Notes: generated from the letters alone by a model not told the origin. Shown: positions 16,216 through 25,060, numbered from the stretch's first letter. The stretch: DNA of 64,000 nt from JAZGER01 sp036480335 (GCA_036480335.1 JAZGGH010000041.1:1-64000), one strand, 5' to 3'. Program-made: numbers and translations.

Positions 16216-19071
16216 TTACTGTGGCTGACCATTTGTAAAGTAACGCTTGGAGCCCACTTTAACAAATGACATCGCATGTGGCGTGGCATTACCAGCACCC
16301 GGGTTACGAGTACCGTTTGCAGGCCACTGCGCACCTGTATCACCAAAGTCCAGATCAATACAACCGGTTGGTGAATTAGGATCGCCAACATTGAAACGCG
16401 TATCCAGCCTCATATTACGTTGCTTGCGATTCCACTTCATCATACAGACTGTATCGTCACCAATAGAACCCGTTCCTGGCAAAATATTACCTGCGCCACC
16501 GTCAACACCTAACAGCGCATGCACTCCACCTAAACCACCAGGAGGAAATTCTCCAGGACCAGGGCCACCAGGCGGATAAGCATTTGGAATACTGCCATCA
16601 GAACCATTATCCCAGCCATGTCCAAGACCCAAAGCCGTTAACAGTAAATCCACATCCTTGATAGCAAACTCGCGCAAATCAACGAAGTAGTTACTGGTGG
16701 CAATGTAACGATCATTGCGGTCATGTGTTGTAAAGTGAGGACCACCACGTGTCGTTTCTGCATCAGGATGCTCGGAGCCAGCGACACCAGGCTCACCAGA
16801 ACCGGACAGATTCACCATATCCACCTGATCAGGACAATTCCAGTGACCATTGTTTGGCCAGAAGTCACCACCATCATTGATATCCTTGCGGTTATGATAG
16901 GTCAGACCTGCAGTACCAATAGTACCTGGAGCACCATCAATGGGAGAAACATGCTCGCCAGTACCTGTATTGTTCCAGGCTTCTAATGGAGCAGCGTCAC
17001 ACTTATGGTTTACGCCCTTACGCGTCAGATTACGCAGATCCAGCACGGCGATACGCCCATCATGCTCACCGACATAATCCCGATCGTGGATTGGATCACC
17101 TGCTTGTTGAATACCGGATATAGGCATGAACATGAAGTTATCGTCCTGAGTAATGGTAAATACGGAAGCACCCGTACATGCACCAAAGTCATAAACAATC
17201 TTGAACTCAGGTTTGGCAACCGTGATATCTGCTGCGTAGTAAACAATACCACCACACATGGAAGCCACAAATGCGCCCTTACCCTTATGCATCATACGCA
17301 TAGCCATCAAACCTTCTGGCTCTTCATGGATAGCATTGTCTTCTACACGAGGACCATCAGGCATTTCAATAACCTGATAAGGCCCTGCTGCAACATTGCC
17401 CAAATCCCACAAACGGATGGTGGTACCCAGATCCTGCTTGGAAGCAGCCCGGCCTTCACCAGAACCGGTCAGAGCCAGCGAAACGGGGTCAGCATAATCC
17501 GATGTCATCAGGATACCGTTGCTTTTACCCAGAATATTCCCATTTTTATCTGCCATGGTACCTTGCAGGTTCGACCGCAAGCCAATGCCGTGTGGATGAG
17601 TCAGTAAGCCTGTATCTGGCCCCTCATTGCGAGCACCCGTATCAGGACCAATCTGGTTAAATGGTGCAACACCTGGAACACAAAGGTTCATAGCATTTAC
17701 ACCAGCACCAGTCATTAAATCACCTGGCTGGCAATGGCCATTGCCATCAAGACCACCAAAACCTAACTGAACACGAGGTGCATAGCGCTTAGGTCCAAGC
17801 ATTTCGCCAGCATCAGCGTTGGCGTATAAGCCCTGCACATCCATATCCGTCCCTTTTGGTCCAGCACCGGTGAAGGTACCGTGGCCGTATACAGGCGCTG
17901 TTGGAATAGCAGACACTTCCATCACATTAGTGCCAGTTGCTGGATCAAACACCATAATACCGCCCGGTGTTGTTAATACGGGTGGCAGACTTCCGCCAGT
18001 TGCAGAGGTAGGTGAATAAGCACCATTGAAGTCACCACCAGCACCCATCATCGTTGCATAGTACATTTTGTCAGACTGGTTATATTCCAGATCATCAAGT
18101 CCAGAAAATGTCGTATCAGCACCACTGACTGACAGACCACAGACCTGAGCACCTGGGCCATGAACAGGCACATTTTCAAGCATTGAATTCAAAGCGGGCT
18201 TGATGTTCATGGGATCGGTTATATCGCAACCAAACACATTGGATGAAATCAAACCACCATAATAGGAATTAACAGAACCATCCTCAGCAACAAAAGGAAA
18301 CACCGCGTGATGATGCGGTTCATTCAGAACAGATGAAGGTGCGGGCACCACAGGAGGTAAGTTGAGCGCGTCCGCTGTATGTCCTTTTCCGTGACCAAAG
18401 TTAGGCACACCGCCTAAAATATCGCCTGTAGCAGGTGCGCTTAAACCCGTACCCGCCAAACCAATACTGTTTGCAGAGCCGGCACCAAGAACCGCATTAC
18501 AGCCCGCAGGATCAGGAGCTGTTCCAGTTGCATCTGAGAGTGTTGGACTGGTAGAACCCAGGCACAGGGCAAGATCAAGCGCTTCGTCAACAAAATCATC
18601 CGTCGCACTCAATAGATGCTCACCGTAAACCGCAGGCATTTCTGCTGTATTGACCACATGCCCATAAGTACTTGAACGGGGATTGGCATCAATAACCGCG
18701 AGGAAATCCGCATCCGGTAAAACGCCCTTACAATCAACCGTACTATCAGGAATATTTGAATCAAATGCCGGATCACCACCACGTAATTCGAGTACGTTAT
18801 CCAGCGGGCTACAGTTATTACCATCCAGCATCTGATCACCTGCCCAGGTAACCAGAAATTTATTTTTCTCATTAGGCGGGCGCTGAGCATGATGCTTGTG
18901 TGCCCAATGCCTGTGTTTATGCCAGACCACTTTCCCCTTGATAGTATGTTTATGCTTATCAAAGAACGGTTGCGCCTGTGCACCAGAACTGACTACGAGC
19001 GAGCCGGCAAATAACGCCGCGCTGATGCTTGCAGAAAGCAGGTTACGCATCATAGGTTTATTTTTCACCAT
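16216..19071 (-). CDS. Large secreted SBP56/methanethiol-oxidase-like beta-propeller protein with His-rich N-terminus
   Basis: The 951-residue protein starts at an ATG with GGAGG 6 bp upstream; an earlier in-frame ATG at 19167 adds 32 non-signal residues. A signal peptide (residues about 8-35, ending SSGAQAQ) is followed by a histidine-rich stretch (HKHTIKG, HKHRHWAHKHH). Later segments resemble, in order, the selenium-binding protein 56/methanethiol oxidase family: THPHGIGL, GILMTSDYADPVSL, HEEPEGLMAMRMMH, FTITQDDNFMFMPISG, GGPHFTTHDRNDRYIATSNY, and a late PHAMSF. Known MtoX enzymes are periplasmic, copper-dependent and about half this size. Many Gly/Pro-rich insertions and paired cysteines suggest an enlarged extracytoplasmic propeller. 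Methanethiol oxidation is inference; another copper- or metal-related role is possible given adjacent cusBA. Confidence 0.5.
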   Translation of the reverse strand: MVKNKPMMRNLLSASISAALFAGSLVVSSGAQAQPFFDKHKHTIKGKVVWHKHRHWAHKHHAQRPPNEKNKFLVTWAGDQMLDGNNCSPLDNVLELRGGDPAFDSNIPDSTVDCKGVLPDADFLAVIDANPRSSTYGHVVNTAEMPAVYGEHLLSATDDFVDEALDLALCLGSTSPTLSDATGTAPDPAGCNAVLGAGSANSIGLAGTGLSAPATGDILGGVPNFGHGKGHTADALNLPPVVPAPSSVLNEPHHHAVFPFVAEDGSVNSYYGGLISSNVFGCDITDPMNIKPALNSMLENVPVHGPGAQVCGLSVSGADTTFSGLDDLEYNQSDKMYYATMMGAGGDFNGAYSPTSATGGSLPPVLTTPGGIMVFDPATGTNVMEVSAIPTAPVYGHGTFTGAGPKGTDMDVQGLYANADAGEMLGPKRYAPRVQLGFGGLDGNGHCQPGDLMTGAGVNAMNLCVPGVAPFNQIGPDTGARNEGPDTGLLTHPHGIGLRSNLQGTMADKNGNILGKSNGILMTSDYADPVSLALTGSGEGRAASKQDLGTTIRLWDLGNVAAGPYQVIEMPDGPRVEDNAIHEEPEGLMAMRMMHKGKGAFVASMCGGIVYYAADITVAKPEFKIVYDFGACTGASVFTITQDDNFMFMPISGIQQAGDPIHDRDYVGEHDGRIAVLDLRNLTRKGVNHKCDAAPLEAWNNTGTGEHVSPIDGAPGTIGTAGLTYHNRKDINDGGDFWPNNGHWNCPDQVDMVNLSGSGEPGVAGSEHPDAETTRGGPHFTTHDRNDRYIATSNYFVDLREFAIKDVDLLLTALGLGHGWDNGSDGSIPNAYPPGGPGPGEFPPGGLGGVHALLGVDGGAGNILPGTGSIGDDTVCMMKWNRKQRNMRLDTRFNVGDPNSPTGCIDLDFGDTGAQWPANGTRNPGAGNATPHAMSFVKVGSKRYFTNGQPQ

Positions 19072-19472
19072 TGACTTCCTCCACTTCATAAATATTTGTA
19101 ATTTCACAGCAAAAATTTGCAGTGATATAGGTGCCATGCAAATTTCGAACCGCCCTATTTTTCTCAATATTTTTCAGATAGTTAGGGAGAGAAATTTAAT
19201 ATAACAATACATTTACTGTGTTTTAAGCACAATCATGTAAATAATTTCGACAAATGTCTGTGACAATTTGTCGCAATGACTTTTTTTTATTAATAATCAG
19301 ATATTTAATTATTCAATTATCTTCTAATTCTAAATATACGGGCGTATATCTAAAATGCTAACATCCGACTATTTCAAGAAGATTAATCCTTATAAATCAT
19401 AGAATTAAATATACAGTAAAAAAAACCGACAAATTTATTGATTATTGGTCTTCATCTTATTTGTAATATGAT
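19072..19472. other. 401-bp AT-rich intergenic region between kbl and the SBP56-like gene
   Basis: This region should hold the promoter and leader of the SBP56-like gene and the 3' end of the kbl transcript. It contains the dyad at 19248-19273. A minus-strand T8 run near 19422-19430 follows kbl without a clear hairpin. No ORF of note and no RNA gene was recognised. Confidence 0.6.
19248..19273. promoter_or_regulatory. Inverted repeat CGACAAAT-N10-ATTTGTCG, candidate operator
   Basis: An 8-bp perfect inverted repeat with a 10-bp spacer lies 177 bp upstream of the SBP56-like ATG. The left arm runs into GACAAATGTC and the right arm contains GACAATTTGTC, two near-palindromes about 13 bp apart. 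The 12-mer ACAAATGTCTGT found here recurs at about 22000-22011 upstream of tdh, so a shared regulator is possible. Confidence 0.35.
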
Positions 19473-20666
19473 TTATCCTCGTAATGCCCGATACGTTTCA
19501 GCAAACGCCTGGATCGCCTTATCCAGATCATCCTGCGTATGCCCGGCCGAAATCTGGGTGCGTATTCTAGCTTTGCCCTGGGGAACCACAGGATAAAAAA
19601 AACCGATCGCATAGATTCCCTGTTGCAGCAATTTGTCAGACATTTTCTGCGCCAGCATCGCATCCCCTAGCATAACCGGCACAATCGGGTGATCACCGTC
19701 ATCCACATCAAAACCGGCCTGTTGCATGCCTTTACGGAAGTAATGGGTGTTTTCTTCAAGACGATCACGCAGAGCGGTTGAATCAGACAACATTTCCAGC
19801 ACCTTGATAGATGCGGCGCAGATAGCCGGCGCCAGCGTATTCGAGAACAGGTAAGGCCGTGAACGCTGACGCAGCATATCAATAATTTCCTGGCGTCCCG
19901 AGGTATAACCACCAGAGGCACCGCCAAGCGCTTTACCAAAGGTGCCAGTGATAATATCGACGCGATCCATCACGCCACAATATTCATGCACCCCGCGCCC
20001 CTGCTTACCCATGAACCCCACGGCATGGCAGTCATCGTGATGCACCATGGCATCGTAGTGATCTGCCAGATCACAAATTTTGTCCAGTTGGGCAACAGTA
20101 CCATCCATAGAAAACACACCGTCAGTAGTGATCAACAGTCGACGTGCGCCAGCCGCTTTCGCTTCCTGCAGCTTAGCTTCCAGATCCTGCATGTCATTAT
20201 TTTTATAGCGGTAGCGAGCCGCCTTGCACAAACGCACACCATCGATAATCGAGGCATGATTCAGCTCATCTGAAATCACCGCATCCTCTTTGTTCAGAAT
20301 TGTCTCAAACAACCCGGTATTGGCATCAAAGCAGGCTGCGTACAGGATGCTATCTTCCATCCCGAGAAAATCGCTGACCCGATTTTCCAGTGTTTTATGA
20401 ATCGTTTGTGTGCCACAAATAAACCGTACCGAAGCAAGACCGAAACCCCATGGCTCATAACTGGCTTTCGCAGCGGCAATTAGATCCGGATGGTTTGCCA
20501 GCCCAAGATAATTATTGGCGCACATGTTGACCACTTGCTGGCCATCAGCGAGAGTAATATCATGACTCTGCTGCGAAGCAATCACCCGCTCGGTTTTCCA
20601 TAACCCGGCAGATTTGATTTCGGCAAGATCTTTCGCCAGACTTTTTCTGGCATTCATAAAACTCAT
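19473..20666 (-). CDS. kbl: Glycine C-acetyltransferase (2-amino-3-ketobutyrate CoA ligase)
   Basis: The 397-residue PLP enzyme of the alpha-oxoamine synthase family is full length for Kbl. Visible motifs are NNYLGLANHPDL near the N-terminus, VHHDDCHAVGFMG, and the PLP lysine in TGTFGKALGGASGG. It cleaves 2-amino-3-ketobutyrate with CoA into glycine and acetyl-CoA, the second step of threonine degradation. It lies 120 bp downstream of tdh on the same strand, so the two enzymes are probably co-transcribed. A few in-frame codons before the conserved start (MSFMNARKSLAKDL) allow a slightly later ATG. Confidence 0.95.
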   Translation of the reverse strand: MSFMNARKSLAKDLAEIKSAGLWKTERVIASQQSHDITLADGQQVVNMCANNYLGLANHPDLIAAAKASYEPWGFGLASVRFICGTQTIHKTLENRVSDFLGMEDSILYAACFDANTGLFETILNKEDAVISDELNHASIIDGVRLCKAARYRYKNNDMQDLEAKLQEAKAAGARRLLITTDGVFSMDGTVAQLDKICDLADHYDAMVHHDDCHAVGFMGKQGRGVHEYCGVMDRVDIITGTFGKALGGASGGYTSGRQEIIDMLRQRSRPYLFSNTLAPAICAASIKVLEMLSDSTALRDRLEENTHYFRKGMQQAGFDVDDGDHPIVPVMLGDAMLAQKMSDKLLQQGIYAIGFFYPVVPQGKARIRTQISAGHTQDDLDKAIQAFAETYRALRG

Positions 20667-20786
20667 ATAATTACCCTGTGTAATTAATCTTATCCACGGA
20701 TACCAGATTATCTGATAACCCTGAGCTAATCACTCAACTCAGCGCCAATCTACGTACGTTAATAAACTTGTACGTTTCGAGAAAAC

Positions 20787-21830
20787 TCACTCCCAACTCA
20801 GAATAACCTTACCCGACTGCCCTGAACGCATCACATCAAAACCCTGCTGAAAATCAGTGTAGTGAAAACGGTGTGTGATAATATCTTCCAGTGGCAAGCC
20901 GGTCTGCACCATCATGGTGCCCTTGTACCAGGTTTCAAAAATCTCACGCCCGTAAATCCCCTTGATGAACAACCCCTTGAAGACCACCTGATCCCAGTCG
21001 ATCCCTGTTCCAGTCGGCATAATGGCCAACATCGCAATACTGCCACCATTGATCATCAGATCCAGCATGGCCTTGAAAGCCTGCGGTGAGCCCGACATTT
21101 CCAGACCCACATCAAAGCCTTCGAATATTCCCAGCTCCTGCATCATCTCTCTACTGATCGGACCATCATTCACATTCAACGGAATCACTCGCGGAACAAT
21201 TTTTTTCGCCAGATCCAGACGGTACTGATTCAGATCAGTAATCACAATATTACGCGCACCACAATGTGCAGCCACCATCGCAGCCATAATGCCGATCGGG
21301 CCTGCACCGGTGATTAATACATCCTCGCCCACCATATTGAATGACAACGCCGTATGCACCGCGTTACCAAACGGATCAAAACAGGCCAGCATATCGGTCG
21401 TCATGGCGCGGCTCGGTCGGTAAATATTTTTCGCAGGAATCGCCAGATATTCAGCAAATGCGCCGGTACGATTGACTCCCACACCCACAGTATTCGGACA
21501 AAGATGACGCCGCCCGGCCAGACAATTCCGACAGCGCTCACAAACAATATGCCCTTCCCCGGAAACAATATCACCCACCGCCAGACCAGTAACATTCGAT
21601 CCCATTTCAACAATTTCACCGGCAAACTCATGACCGATAGTCATCGGCACCGGGATCGTCTTCTGTGCCCATTCATCCCAGTTGTAAATATGAATATCCG
21701 TACCGCATATCGCAGTCTTATGGACTTTGATCAATACATCATTATTGCCCACCTCGGGAATAGCAACGTCTTCCAGCCAGACGCCCTCTTTGGCATGCGT
21801 CTTTACCAGTGCTTGCATGGTTGTTTGCAT
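20787..21830 (-). CDS. tdh: L-threonine 3-dehydrogenase
   Basis: The 347-residue zinc-dependent medium-chain dehydrogenase has the catalytic zinc site (ICGTDIH, GHEFAGEIVEMG), the structural zinc cysteines (CERCRNCLAGRRHLC), and the NAD-binding turn GAGPIGIMAA. It oxidises threonine to 2-amino-3-ketobutyrate, which Kbl then cleaves. The first ATG (MQTTMQALVKTH) is kept because GGTGGA lies just upstream; the second Met fits the usual family start. The order tdh then kbl is reversed relative to the E. coli kbl-tdh operon. Confidence 0.95.
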   Translation of the reverse strand: MQTTMQALVKTHAKEGVWLEDVAIPEVGNNDVLIKVHKTAICGTDIHIYNWDEWAQKTIPVPMTIGHEFAGEIVEMGSNVTGLAVGDIVSGEGHIVCERCRNCLAGRRHLCPNTVGVGVNRTGAFAEYLAIPAKNIYRPSRAMTTDMLACFDPFGNAVHTALSFNMVGEDVLITGAGPIGIMAAMVAAHCGARNIVITDLNQYRLDLAKKIVPRVIPLNVNDGPISREMMQELGIFEGFDVGLEMSGSPQAFKAMLDLMINGGSIAMLAIMPTGTGIDWDQVVFKGLFIKGIYGREIFETWYKGTMMVQTGLPLEDIITHRFHYTDFQQGFDVMRSGQSGKVILSWE

Positions 21831-22032
21831 TTTTCCACCCGGTTATTTTTGTTATAAAATAATACATCTCTGTAGCTTGTTGTTTTGCATACCCACAAAA
21901 ATATTGCGCCATATAGAATACACCCTCCAGACAAGTATCCCAACTAACTGCAAATAACCCATAGCATTCAAATATTTAGGACAAAAATCACCGCATTCCA
22001 ACAAATGTCTGTCGCCAAAAGGCAACAAATTA

Positions 22033-22061
22033 TTGACCTACTCACAATTTCTCTATAGACT
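22033..22061 (+). promoter_or_regulatory. Sigma70-like promoter of the candidate small RNA
   Basis: TTGACC (22033-22038), a 17-bp spacer and TAGACT (22056-22061) form a plausible sigma70 promoter reading towards the orphan terminator. A TATAGA hexamer two bases earlier is an alternative -10 with a 15-bp spacer. Start of transcription would be near 22068. Confidence 0.4.
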
Positions 22062-22067
22062 TTATGC

Positions 22068-22237
22068 AAGAATCATTTCTATGCTAACTAAAAAACTGGC
22101 AAAAGATAATAAAGACCAGAATTTGCTGAAATGACGTTTTTGGGGAAGGAAGGCAAGCAGGTTGGATACTTACATATAATTAGTATATAAGCCTAATATT
22201 TGGCCAGATAGTTAACTTTTCTATCTGGCTTTTTTTT
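22068..22237 (+). ncRNA. Candidate small RNA, about 170 nt
   Basis: A plus-strand promoter and a strong intrinsic terminator bracket about 170 bp that contains no convincing gene. The only ORF is 17 codons (22081-22134) and lacks a ribosome site. The RNA could be a trans-acting sRNA or an attenuated leader of the downstream toxin-antitoxin genes. It was not assigned to a known family. Confidence 0.35.
22203..22237 (+). terminator. Orphan rho-independent terminator
   Basis: GCCAGATAG and CTATCTGGC form a perfect 9-bp stem with a 9-nt loop, directly followed by eight T. It reads only on the plus strand, where no protein gene precedes it because tdh is divergent. It therefore points to an unannotated short transcript. 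Confidence 0.85.
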
Positions 22238-22265
22238 AATCAATTGAATTGCATCATCAAAATAT

Positions 22266-22296
22266 TTGACGTATTATATTTTATATATAGTACGTC
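22266..22296. promoter_or_regulatory. Dyad operator and promoter of the PIN toxin-antitoxin pair
   Basis: GACGTA (22268-22273) and TACGTC (22291-22296) flank a purely A/T/G core, forming a palindrome about 29 bp long. The -35-like TTGACG (22266-22271) overlaps the left arm and a weak -10 (TAGTAC) the right arm. The arrangement is typical of autorepression by an antitoxin. The right arm abuts the first possible ATG at 22297. Confidence 0.5.
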
Positions 22297-22308
22297 ATGG
22301 TGATTCGA

Positions 22309-22542
22309 ATGCAAACGAAATTAACATTAAGGCTAGAAAGTCAATTAATCGAACAAGCGAAACAGCACGCTAAAAAACAGGGTAAATCCTTATCTCAAGT
22401 AGTTGCTGACTATTTTAGAGTCTTTACGCAAAATAAAACACATCCAATTTCCCCTGTTACGAGCTCTTTAATCGGGGTTATAAAATCAGATTCTTCAGGG
22501 GCAGAGGACTATAAAAAACATCTTGAAGATAAATATCTGTGA
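22309..22542 (+). CDS. Antitoxin, DUF6364/RHH-like
   Basis: The 77-residue protein (from MQTKLTLRLESQLIEQAKQH) looks like the small DUF6364/ribbon-helix-helix antitoxins: a short beta strand, an amphipathic helix, GKSLSQVVADYF, and a disordered C-terminal tail for binding the toxin. The start at 22309 fits the family; an upstream in-frame ATG at 22297 adds MVIR but abuts the operator. The gene overlaps the PIN toxin by 4 bp. It should neutralise the toxin and repress the pair. Confidence 0.7.
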   Translation: MQTKLTLRLESQLIEQAKQHAKKQGKSLSQVVADYFRVFTQNKTHPISPVTSSLIGVIKSDSSGAEDYKKHLEDKYL

Positions 22543-22958
22543 AGGTGTTTTTTGATACAAATATTATTTTAGACGTTTTGTTGGCCAGAGAACCCTTTGT
22601 TGAGTTATCTGCTATTTTGGTAAGCTTGGCAGAAGAAAAAGAAATAAAAGGTTACCTGTGTGCGACAACATTAACGACAATAGATTACCTGATTGCTAAA
22701 GAGCACAACAGAGAAAAAGCAAAGACAGAGGTTTCCAAGTTACTTGGAATATTCCATATATGCAGTGTAAATAAGCAAGTTTTACAACTTTCCTTAAATT
22801 CAACATTTAAAGATTTTGAAGATGCTGTTCAATTTTATTCTGGGGTCAGTAGCAACGTCGATTCCATTGTTACAAGAAACACAAAAGATTATCAGGCTGA
22901 CGAACTATCTGTTTACACTCCTGATGAATTATGGAGCATCGTTCAACTCGAAAAATAA
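22539..22958 (+). CDS. PIN-domain toxin
   Basis: The 139-residue protein begins at a GTG overlapping the antitoxin stop. It has PIN-domain acidic residues: DTNIILDVLLAREP at the N-terminus, a central Asp/Glu set including TTIDYLIAKE, and FEDAVQFYSG with VTRNTKDY towards the C-terminus. PIN toxins are magnesium-dependent ribonucleases that cut tRNA, rRNA or mRNA. The sequence is of the type found with DUF6364 antitoxins. The gene has an AT-rich composition unlike the neighbouring dapE, in line with mobility of such modules. Confidence 0.82.
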   Translation: MKVFFDTNIILDVLLAREPFVELSAILVSLAEEKEIKGYLCATTLTTIDYLIAKEHNREKAKTEVSKLLGIFHICSVNKQVLQLSLNSTFKDFEDAVQFYSGVSSNVDSIVTRNTKDYQADELSVYTPDELWSIVQLEK

Positions 22959-23039
22959 CCCTGGCAACCACAAACAACGTTGAATCAAACGGGCCAAATT
23001 CCTCGAATCAATCCCCCGTTACGGTTACACTTAAACACA

Positions 23040-24176
23040 ATGTCAAAAACACTCGAACTCGCCAAAGCCCTGATCAGTCGCGCTTCCGTCACGCCGGACG
23101 ACAAAGGCTGCCAGGCATTGATGTGCGCACGCCTTGAAGCTATTGGCTTCAGCATTGAGCAACTGCCCTTTGGCGAGGTGAAGAACTTCTGGGCGCGAAG
23201 AGGCGATCAGGCACCGTTACTGGCGTTTGCCGGGCATACGGATGTGGTTCCTGCTGGGCCGCTGGAAGAATGGGATACACCGCCATTCGAGCCTGTTGTC
23301 CGCAATGGCCTGCTTTATGGTCGCGGTGCTGCGGATATGAAGGGTAGCCTTGCCGCTATGGTAACGGCCTGCGAAGCATTCATTGCTGAGCATCCTGACC
23401 ACCAGGGTTCCATTGCTTTTCTGATTACCAGTGACGAGGAAGGGCCTTCTGTTGATGGCACCATCAAGGTTGTCGAAACTCTGGAAGCCAGAGGAGAAAA
23501 GATTGACTGGTGTCTTGTGGGTGAACCTTCCAGTTCAAAAACGCTTGCGGATACCATCAAAAATGGCCGCCGGGGTTCGCTGAATGCCTATCTGGAAATT
23601 CACGGCAAACAGGGGCATGTGGCCTATCCACAACTGGCCGACAATCCTTTCCACCGGGCACTGCCTGCACTGGCTGAGCTGGTGGCCATTGAATGGGATC
23701 AGGGCAGCGAACATTTCCCACCGACGACGTTTCAGATTGCCAATATTCATGCCGGCACCGGTGCTGAAAATGTCATTCCGGGAACGCTGAAACTGCAATG
23801 TAATTTCCGCTTTTCGACCGCCTTAACCGATACTGAAATCAAACAACGCGTGATTGACCTGCTGGATAAATATTCTCTGGATTACAGCATTGACTGGCGA
23901 CTTTCAGGACAACCCTTTCTGACGCCAGCCGGTGAACTGGTGGATGCAACCACTCGGGCCATTCAGGATATTCTTGGCACTGATACAGAGTTATCGACCA
24001 GTGGTGGCACTTCAGATGGTCGCTTTATTGCGCCGACCGGTGCCCAGGTTGTTGAGCTTGGGCCGCTGAATGCGACTATTCATCAAGTGAATGAATGTGT
24101 TTCGGTGGAACACCTGAATCAACTGTCGCTAATTTATACCCGTATGCTTGGCTACCTACTGGCAAATACACAATGA
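23040..24176 (+). CDS. dapE: Succinyl-diaminopimelate desuccinylase
   Basis: The 378-residue M20 metallopeptidase-family enzyme has GHTDVVPAG, GRGAADMKG, SDEEGPSVDG, and a C-terminal STSGGTSDGRF typical of DapE. It removes succinate from N-succinyl-LL-diaminopimelate in lysine and peptidoglycan precursor synthesis and uses two zinc or cobalt ions. The ATG at 23040 (MSKTLELAKALISR) fits the family; an earlier in-frame ATG at 22980 adds 20 unsupported residues. No clear Shine-Dalgarno sequence precedes it. Its TGA overlaps the start of the TatT gene (ATGA), so the TRAP genes are coupled to dapE. Confidence 0.95.
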   Translation: MSKTLELAKALISRASVTPDDKGCQALMCARLEAIGFSIEQLPFGEVKNFWARRGDQAPLLAFAGHTDVVPAGPLEEWDTPPFEPVVRNGLLYGRGAADMKGSLAAMVTACEAFIAEHPDHQGSIAFLITSDEEGPSVDGTIKVVETLEARGEKIDWCLVGEPSSSKTLADTIKNGRRGSLNAYLEIHGKQGHVAYPQLADNPFHRALPALAELVAIEWDQGSEHFPPTTFQIANIHAGTGAENVIPGTLKLQCNFRFSTALTDTEIKQRVIDLLDKYSLDYSIDWRLSGQPFLTPAGELVDATTRAIQDILGTDTELSTSGGTSDGRFIAPTGAQVVELGPLNATIHQVNECVSVEHLNQLSLIYTRMLGYLLANTQ

Positions 24177-25060
24177 CATTACTTAAACCGCTAACCACCA
24201 GCCTATCCATTCAGCTTTTACTGCTTGGCATTACTCTGCTATCCGGCTGTTCGATGGGAAAAATCGTGGCACGCAGTTCGACAAGCATCCTCGATGGCGG
24301 CGTCGATGCAATGAACCGGGAAACAGACCTGCTGCTTGCAGAGCAGGCTATTCCCGCCAACATTAAATTGATGGAAGGGTTAATAACCGAAGACCCAGAC
24401 AATCAGGATTTAAGAGTTTACACCGCACAGGCTTTTTATGGCTATGCCTACGGCTTTGTTGAGCTGGCAGATAGTGAACGCGCAAAAGCACTCTATCAAC
24501 GCGGCTTTGATCATGCTGGCAAAGCGCTCCAGCGTTGGCACATTACCGATGAATTACTCCAGGGTGATCCGGATAAATTGCATCAGGCCGTCAGCAAGCT
24601 GAATAAGTCAGCCGTGCCTGCTCTCTTCTGGGCAGCATCTAACTGGGCAAAACGCATTGATCTTGACCGCACTAATCCAACAAGTATTGCTGAACTTGCT
24701 AGTACTGAAATCCTGATGCGTCAGGTATTAAAGTTACAACCTGATTATTATTACGGCGGTGCTTCATTGTTCTACGGTGTCTACTACGGTAGCCGCGCAC
24801 CCATGTTTGGTGGAGATTTCACACGTGCTGATGCGAACTTTTCTGCAGCGCGCAAGGTCTCAAATAACAGACTATTATTAATTGATGTATTACAGGCAGA
24901 ATATCTGGAACGGCAGCGCTTCGATCAGGCAAAGTTTCATCAACTGCTGACAGAGGTTGCTAATACCCCACAAGGTCATTTTCCGGAAATGGCACTAGCC
25001 AACCAGATTGCGCGCGCGCGTGCACGTTACCTGCTGATTAAAGAAGAGGAATGGTTTTGA
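24173..25060 (+). CDS. TRAP transporter TatT-family lipoprotein
   Basis: The 295-residue lipoprotein has a lipobox (ITLLSGC) and the TatT motifs SSTSILDGGVDAMNRETD and YYYGGASLFYGVYYGSRAPMFGGD. TatT proteins form helical TPR-like trimers that bind the TRAP substrate-binding protein, known from Treponema pallidum Tp0956/Tp0957, and are linked to uptake of hydrophobic ligands. The gene overlaps dapE upstream by 4 bp and the binding-protein gene downstream. Confidence 0.85.
   Translation: MTLLKPLTTSLSIQLLLLGITLLSGCSMGKIVARSSTSILDGGVDAMNRETDLLLAEQAIPANIKLMEGLITEDPDNQDLRVYTAQAFYGYAYGFVELADSERAKALYQRGFDHAGKALQRWHITDELLQGDPDKLHQAVSKLNKSAVPALFWAASNWAKRIDLDRTNPTSIAELASTEILMRQVLKLQPDYYYGGASLFYGVYYGSRAPMFGGDFTRADANFSAARKVSNNRLLLIDVLQAEYLERQRFDQAKFHQLLTEVANTPQGHFPEMALANQIARARARYLLIKEEEWF

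Larger units (their letters stand above)
21831..22308. other. 478-bp intergenic region between tdh and the toxin-antitoxin pair
   Basis: The region contains the tdh promoter area (minus strand), a copy of the ACAAATGTCTGT motif at 22000-22011, a plus-strand sigma70-like promoter at 22033-22061, an orphan intrinsic terminator at 22203-22237, and the dyad operator of the toxin-antitoxin pair at 22266-22296. Apart from a 17-codon ORF at 22081-22134 without a clear ribosome site, nothing coding was seen. Confidence 0.6.

Noticed and set aside
22980..23039. 20-residue N-terminal extension of DapE
   Set aside because: DapE proteins start near MSKTLELAK. The extension has no support.
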